Shown piece by piece: positions 58,508 to 64,000 of a stretch of DNA of 64,000 bases. The notes beneath the pieces were generated by a model. That model saw nothing but the letters and a program-made list of their open reading frames with translations, did no database searches and was not told the origin of the DNA. The stretch is taken from assembly GCA_020746995.1 (NCBI GenBank), contig JAGPXD010000005.1, forward strand, positions 620,001 through 684,000, in the 5' to 3' direction. Every line of letters begins with the position of its first letter. The stretch's first letter is position 1. The DNA is from Plectosphaerella cucumerina. Taxonomy: Eukaryota > Ascomycota > Sordariomycetes > Glomerellales > Plectosphaerellaceae. The position numbers and the translations under genes were made by a program.

Positions 58508-59277
58508 TCACGACTGGTAAGGGCCCTGCGGCTGCTGCTGGGGAGGGTACTGCTGCTGCTGCTGAGGGGGATATTGCTGCTGCTGCTCGGGCGGATACTG
58601 CTGGTACTGCTGCTGGTTGTGGTCGGCCTCGTAGGTCTGCTGGGGCGCGACGGCAGGCTGCTCAACCTTGACAGCTCCCATCTCCGCGTCAGGGCCACGA
58701 GGGGCGGCGGCGACGCCGTCACCGCCGTCGCGCAGGCTCTGGATGACGAAGAAGACGAGAGAGACGATGAGAAGGACCCAGACGATGGCGCCCAGGGCGG
58801 CGCCGACAGCGAGGGCGGCGCCGAGGCCCTTCCAAGGGTTGCCGTAGTCGCTGCCGCCGAGCCAGCCGCCCCAGCTATCGGACCAGGAGAGGTAGATGCT
58901 GGCGTCGGAGGCGGACCAGGCCCAGGCGCTGAGGACGAAGATGATGAGGAGGGCGTAGGAGACGATGAAGGCGATGCGGTAGTAGAGGGATGGTTGGAAG
59001 CGTTGGATGGCGATGAAGCCGCCGACGACGATCCAAATCATGAGAGCCTGGGAGGGGTGTGTGTTAGTTGGGAGGGCGAGGGGTCGGGTGAGGGAAGCTG
59101 GCTTACATCGAAGAGGAGGAAGGCCTGGGGGCCGCCGCCGGGGGCGACGTGGATGCTGTAACACGCGACGATGAAGATGCCGAGGCCGAGAACGCAGGTG
59201 ACGATCTGGACGATGAACCACCAGAAGGGCATGGCTGGGGGGGTGTTGGCCGTAAGGCCCTTGACATCGGTCGCCAT
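58508..59277 (-). CDS. MARVEL-type four-helix membrane protein with Gln/Pro tail (236 aa)
   Basis: Exons 59107-59277 and 58508-59047; intron 59048-59106 (GTAAGC, AACTAAC, CCCAG). Four hydrophobic segments: FWWFIVQIVTCVLGLGIFIV, IWIVVGGFIAI, YRIAFIVSYALLIIFVLSAW and ALAVGAALGAIVWVLLIVSL with VFFVIQS. This layout matches fungal MARVEL/tetraspan proteins of plasma-membrane domains. Between TM3 and TM4 is an aromatic loop (WSDSWGGWLGGSDYGNPW). The last 65 residues are cytosolic and Gln/Pro/Tyr-rich (QQQQYPPQQ repeats) from CAG/CTG triplets, so length polymorphism is likely. No enzyme motif. Role inferred: membrane organisation or trafficking. Confidence 0.8.
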
Positions 59278-60952
59278 TGTGAGGTGAAGGTGTTGATGAA
59301 ACTGCTGATTGTGTATGAGGTAAGTGTCGGCGAGATCGTTCACTCCCAGCTGGCTTGTGCTGTCTTCTCAGGGTCCGAAACACAACCACGGAGGGGGTGG
59401 GCGAGTGCTCGCTTTTATGAAAGGGCGCGGATGATGGCCAGCTGCCAGTGACTTGCTTGCTTTCCTCGAGCTGGACAGGTCAAAGCAGAGAGCTTGCAGG
59501 GGGGGCAGACGCCACGAACGAGCTACTCGGCTCGGCACCTGGTAGCTCCAACTCCAGGGCTGAGCAGCTGCACGAACAACGGCAGCAGGCTGTGGGTGTG
59601 CGGAACTGCAGCCGCGGCACGGAAAGGACAGGCAGTCAGACGGGCAGAAGACACCCCAGTCTGGTGATGTGACGACTGATGGCCCGGCTGGCTCCCTCTC
59701 GCTTGAGCGCAAAAGGGCAGCGTGTGAAGCGTGTGGCGCTCTAGGGGCCTTGGCCATCATCACCTCTTTCGGAGTCGGTCTGGGCGCCAGGCGGCTGATG
59801 ATTGGCACCCCGACACCGCTGATGTCCCCCATCCCCCGTTTGCGAGTTGCGACTCATGAAGGGCGTGTGGTGCTAGGCCGTAAATCGTCATGGCGTGCTG
59901 CGGCCGTCGGCCGGCATCCCAAGCCGCCAAGGCTGGAAGGCTGAATTGCGCTTGGCCTGAGGGAGGGGAGGGGGAGACGTTGGGCTCAAAGTGGTGGAGG
60001 GTGGATGTCCTATCGACGAAACGGTTTTCAGCGCTGGGAGGGGTCACACTGGTCAGGCGACGAGCCGCGGAGTGTGCCGTCGGGCGCTGCTGGGGCTGTC
60101 ATCTCCTCCCTCGCATCGGCTGCGATGATTGGGCCTGGGCAAGTCTCCGAAGTGGCATCGTGGGTTCGTGGCGCTCTCTTTGTCTCGTGGTTCGTCTTTG
60201 GGAGTGGAGGCGTACATTAGGTGGTCGTACGCGTTTTATTGATTGCGGCTGCGCCAGGTGGGCGACCGCCTTGCCCGTCTGCCATTCCTGACGGTGCCGT
60301 GCAGCTGTGCTGTCATGCGGTGAGGGCCAGGGCCTGCATGCTGTTCAAGTGGTGTTCGTCGCGATGATGAGGCCTTCAACGATAGGTAGCCTTCGAAGGA
60401 GATGCGGGAAGCTGCGCTGTGGTTTTGATGAGTGCTGTGACTGAATGCAGCGACTCCAGGGCGCTGGGTGGAAATAAGGTAGAGGCGGGTTCGTTGAGGC
60501 AGCGCAGCAAAGAGGCGCAGGTCGGGAGTCCAAGAATAAACCCCCGCTACTGCCGCTACTGCCGCTGCAATCAAACTGCCAGTGCAGTCTGGTGGGCCGA
60601 TGCCGAAGCTTGGTGTGCTCCCGACAGGCGTGGGTGGCCCGTGCCCAAAGCTTTCAGGCCTATTTACCAAATCGACTAAGGTAGACTTCAGGAATATCAA
60701 GTATAAGTATAGAATGCTAATACTTCTAAATACCTTTCCATTGAGTACTTATAAGATACTATACGTATCTATATCAGAAAAGTAGTAGATTCTTTTTCTC
60801 AATTGTTTTCTAGATCTATTTTTTTAATTTCTTTTTAAAATCTATTATAAAGTCTCCTCTCTCTAGTTATTAACTTCATGTATCAATTTTAGATTATCTT
60901 CAATCATTACTAATCTCAGTTGAAATAGAGCGACTAAAGCACCAGGTAGATA
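59278..60952. other. intergenic ending in an AT-rich block
   Basis: The left part is the MARVEL promoter and GC-rich DNA without a gene. The right end drops to a very AT-rich block that abuts the FAH pseudogene. Confidence 0.55.
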
Positions 60953-60955
60953 CTA
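60670..60955. other. sharp AT-rich block
   Basis: GC falls to about 20-25% (hand count over 60781-60900) from over 55% on both sides, with runs such as TCTATTTTTTTAATTTC. No ORF. Such islands in ascomycetes are often remnants of RIP-mutated repeats. A transposon identity cannot be read. Confidence 0.65.
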
Positions 60956-62363
60956 GTTACAGGGCGTATAGCTTCTAGCTGCTACTGTCTCTGAGGTACG
61001 CGCTGGCAAGAGCACTCCACGACACTCACCGAATCCGACAAAGGGTCCATCGCCATCCCGATGCCCACACGAGCCCCTGAAGACAACTTCATCTCCATCT
61101 TCCAGACATCTCATCGGCGCCCCATCAGGCAGCTCAAAGGTCATGGAACCTGCCTGCGTCGCTTCGTACAGACATCCAGCTCGGTCTTCCTTCCGCTCGA
61201 GTCGATGTGCTGCATTGGCCCGACGGCGGGCCTTCTCGTTAGCCTTGGTCCCTTGAGGTGAGGGCTGAACGTACGCCGCCAGATATCGTTCCAGTACCGA
61301 TCAAAACTCCCGAACCGAGGCCGCATGCCGCCGACGCATGGTGCGCGAGCTGCTTCAAGGGCGCCCAGTACAGGTAGCGGAGGTTGCTGGACGCCTTGCG
61401 ATGAGTCTTTCAAGTGTCCGATCATCGTCGCATTAGTGGCAAAGAATCGCATGAGCACCAGAAAGCAGGAATCGACTTACGGATCAGGTCCACCTCGAGG
61501 TTGATATCGAAGGTTCCGTATGATCCCGGCCATCGGAGGTGATCGAACGGGACAAGGTCTTGCTTCGTCCTTGGCTGACACCCGAATTGGCTCACGAGCC
61601 TCCAGCGTAACAATTCAAGGGGAGATGGAAGTCCCGAAGCCGATTGGAGAAGTCAGAAATTTTAACAAGGTCGTCTCCGATCCGTCCAGGCGCAAGCTTC
61701 GACCGACCCTTGCCGTGGAAAGGGCCCAGCGGCTCCATTTCGAAGACCTGGAGGTCTCGCGACGACCAATCGATAAGCAGCACCAAGGCAAATACGTCCT
61801 CCTCAACGTTCTCAATGGCCACTTCATCCCAGAGTTGACCGGCTTGGAAAGAAGGCCTTCATCTCGAGCTCGTAGCCGTACTCGGGGTTTGCCGCTCTCC
61901 CCGTTGTATATGCCCCTAGGCCTGCGGATGGCGACGTGAAGGGGCTAGACACGCGCGAATAGCGGAGAATGCGTAAAGATGTCGGGCAGCGGGACCAGGC
62001 AGCGGGATGGAACGTCGTTGCTTCTGATACTCTGTGTCCGGACATTGCAAACGGCCCGACGAGTCAAGTGACCTAAGGCGGCAAAGGCACTCAAAGACGG
62101 CTTTCAGCGGCTCAAATTAGAGTTGCATTATGGTGTTTTTTGGGCTCCCGTCCTTGGCTGGAGACTGCTGGCCTTCCCTCCTGGCTCACCTGGAGAAACA
62201 TGTCCTAGGCACCCAAGCCAGGGATGGCATAATCGAGGCGGCAAGCGCAACCAAGTCCATGGCCTTCGATGGCAGTTGCACATACGGGTGACCCAAGTGC
62301 CGTGAACGAGATGACCCCGAAGGGGATGTTGTGGATGGTGAAAGGCGAGTCGCCAACAGACAT
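60953..62363 (-). pseudogene. fumarylacetoacetase (FAH) pseudogene
   Basis: FAH cleaves fumarylacetoacetate at the end of tyrosine/phenylalanine breakdown. The minus strand reads, in order but in several frames: MSVGDSPFTIHNIPFGVIS from the ATG at 62363; then MDLVALAASIMPSLAWV after a frameshift near 62270; SAFAALG and RCLVPLPDIF; IRRPRGIY; NPEYGYELEMKAFF; EEDVFALVLLIDWSSRDLQ with VFEMEPLGPFHGK; GTFDINLEVDLI; SNLRYLYWAPLKQLAHH and GTGTISGG; and CLEDGDEVVFRG with VGFGECRGVLLPAR near 60990. Stops and frame changes separate these blocks. The segment that normally holds the metal-binding Asp and catalytic His (DYTDFY to GYHGR region) is missing between LVPLPDIF and IRRPRG. Unannotated introns might explain some breaks, but not the loss of the active-site segment. 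Confidence 0.75.
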
Positions 62364-62876
62364 GAAGAGGTTCGCGGCCGGGGATATGGTTGAACGGATG
62401 GAGTTGAATATACGAAGTGCCTACTTTAACATCCCATGTATGCTGCGCCTTCACTCAAAGTACTATCACTCGGAAGCCATGAACCGGCCGCGTGGGGTCG
62501 ATGCGTTGTGGGTTGCACAACGATGTTCGGCCCCGGATGGAGGTCCGGAGAAGGAGGACGGAGACCCGGCGGAGGCAGCCGGTGCAGGCTGGAGCTTGTA
62601 GCAGGCCTCCATGCAGGGGAGGAGTTGTTGGTTCGGTCCATCCGGGGTAGGAGGGGGTCAGTCTTCGGGGCCGATGGGGGTGCCTCCAAGCGTGTAACGC
62701 GACACGCTGTGCCAGCTCGGAAGGGATGTCCTTCATCAGGCCGAATGACATCAAGATTACGGACACGATATATCATTCCCATGTTCCTCCTAGTTGCAAA
62801 CACATTCCGCTATTGATTCCGTTGCAACATCGAGACATCAAATTTCTTGTTTCGTCCGCAGCATCTCAGTCACACA
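62364..62876. other. divergent region between FAH pseudogene and cupin gene
   Basis: About 510 bp. Probably the former shared promoter of a divergent pair. Nothing else seen. Confidence 0.5.
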
Positions 62877-63464
62877 ATGGCGCCACCAAGCAACATCCAA
62901 GCCGACTCCGTCTCCGATCTGCGCAAGCCAACTTTCCTCTTCACCGGACATGACCAGTCCAGCGGCAGGGCCATCGTCCAAGAGAAACGCCAGCCTCCAT
63001 GGACTGTCTACGATGATAAGCTCATGGCCTTCAACGTCGTCTACACGACCTCTGAATTCCCAGCAAACCTAAGCGACGACACCAATATCAAAGAGCACAA
63101 TGCTGTCATGGCCAGCAATACCTTGGGCCTCGTCAAGCAGAACGGCACCGTCTGTCGCTTCGTCGACTTCGCCCCGGGCTTTGACTGCATGATGCACCGA
63201 ACGCAAAGTCTGGATTACAGCGTGGTCCTGGAAGGTTCTATTGAGCTGGTCACGGATTCGGGGGACACCGAACTGATGAGCCGCGGGGATGTGGCGGTTC
63301 AGAGGGGTACCATGCACGCGTGGCGTAATCCGAGTGCCACTCAGTGGGCTCGTATGCTGTTTGTTCTGCAGGACTGTCAGAAGATCACCCTTGGTGGCCA
63401 GGCTCTGAAGGAGGATCTCGGAAGGGGAGTTAAGGGGCTTCCGGCGAATGGCAATGATGCTTGA
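62877..63464 (+). CDS. cupin-domain protein (195 aa)
   Basis: Single exon from MAPPSNIQADSVSDLRKPTF. A single cupin_2 barrel covers about 95-175: RFVDFAPGFDCMMHRTQSLD, VVLEGSIELV, LMSRGDVAVQRGTMHAWRN, which are the two conserved cupin stretches. His in MMHRT and His in MHAWRN are candidate metal ligands, although the first motif lacks the usual HxH pair. No signal peptide, so cytosolic. Small fungal cupins of this kind often sit in catabolic or secondary-metabolite clusters; their reactions are mostly unknown. The neighbour on the other strand is the dead FAH gene, suggesting an old aromatic-breakdown pairing. The frame is intact and ends at 63464. Confidence 0.8.
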   Translation: MAPPSNIQADSVSDLRKPTFLFTGHDQSSGRAIVQEKRQPPWTVYDDKLMAFNVVYTTSEFPANLSDDTNIKEHNAVMASNTLGLVKQNGTVCRFVDFAPGFDCMMHRTQSLDYSVVLEGSIELVTDSGDTELMSRGDVAVQRGTMHAWRNPSATQWARMLFVLQDCQKITLGGQALKEDLGRGVKGLPANGNDA

Positions 63465-64000
63465 GAATGAAGGCAGACAGAGTCGAGGGAGATGTGACGA
63501 ATTCCTCCAAGACAGAGTTTCTACCTGAACCGACATCGAGAAGTGCGCTGGCCCGTCCCGGTCTCCAGCATCAAGCCTTCAGTGCCTTCCCTCCCGTGAC
63601 CCAGACAAACCAATTGTATACATGTGGGAGAGTTTGAGCCATCTTTTTCCCATACAGGTCGTCATGCACGACGATGAGCAGGCTTAGTGGTCGTCAGGTA
63701 GAAGTGGTCATTAGTCACAAGATGATCCTTGCGACAGAACAAATGACGAATCGACCAGCGGGGAAGTTGTGTATGAGGGTGAGCGAACCAAAGGGCGAGC
63801 TCAAACTTCGACCCTCAGGAGGCGACCTTGGCGAGGCTCCGCCCTTCAGCTGCCAACGCCTCCAACGCCTGACACTCGATTCACGGCATATTCGACAAGT
63901 CATCCGTCATGGGCAATGCCAATCAATTATGGCCATGTCTATACCGCAGTCCCCAATAGCCCTGCATGTCTATCTACTTCCCGGCTGCCTCCGCCGAGGC
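63465..64000. other. window end, no gene seen
   Basis: 3' flank of the cupin gene. A 62-codon frame at 63715-63903 (-) has no motif. Confidence 0.5.

Overview
The window is nuclear DNA of a filamentous ascomycete, most likely a Sordariomycete. Genes carry short introns (about 50-75 nt, GTRNGT donors, CTRAC-type branch sites, YAG acceptors). Products include fungal-specific families: flbA-type RGS, LtrA-like, DUF7053, HET domain, CSC1/RSN1 and CYSTM. Coding DNA is GC-rich with C/G third positions. Species cannot be fixed from this sequence alone. All exon-intron models here are hand-built from splice signals and reading-frame continuity.

Left part (1-11.2 kb): the 5' end of a Trm4/NCL1 tRNA methyltransferase gene. 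Next comes the most interesting block, three genes in about 8 kb. A leftward gene encodes one long protein joining C2H2 zinc fingers, an FHA domain and a catalytically dead kinase. It is head-to-head with a rightward gene for a DUF7580-like/subtilisin (S8) protein with an intact catalytic triad. About 250 bp downstream on the same strand lies a 280-aa protein that looks like a fungal gasdermin (HET-Q1/RCD-1 type). The arrangement resembles the HET-Q1/HET-Q2 gasdermin-protease cell-death pair, with a possible third component. An arylamine N-acetyltransferase and a small secreted Gly/Ser-rich protein follow.

Middle (12-46.7 kb): an LtrA-like membrane protein, ORC4 with a PHD finger, a DUF7053 protein, a small secreted or membrane-tailed protein, and the RGS regulator flbA. 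Then comes about 12.8 kb with no recognisable gene (26.2-39.0 kb). After it are CDC73 of the Paf1 complex, an unknown conserved-looking protein, and a CSC1/RSN1 calcium-permeable channel.

Right part (46.7-64 kb): a CYSTM protein, RIB7 (riboflavin synthesis), a HET-domain incompatibility protein, a pyrimidine-rich minisatellite in front of a bZIP-like gene, and a MARVEL-type tetraspan protein. A sharp AT-rich block abuts a multiply frameshifted fumarylacetoacetase pseudogene, which is divergent from an intact cupin gene.

Most genes are housekeeping or single-function. The parts that seem to act together are the zinc-finger-FHA-pseudokinase/protease/gasdermin trio, and the former FAH/cupin divergent pair.
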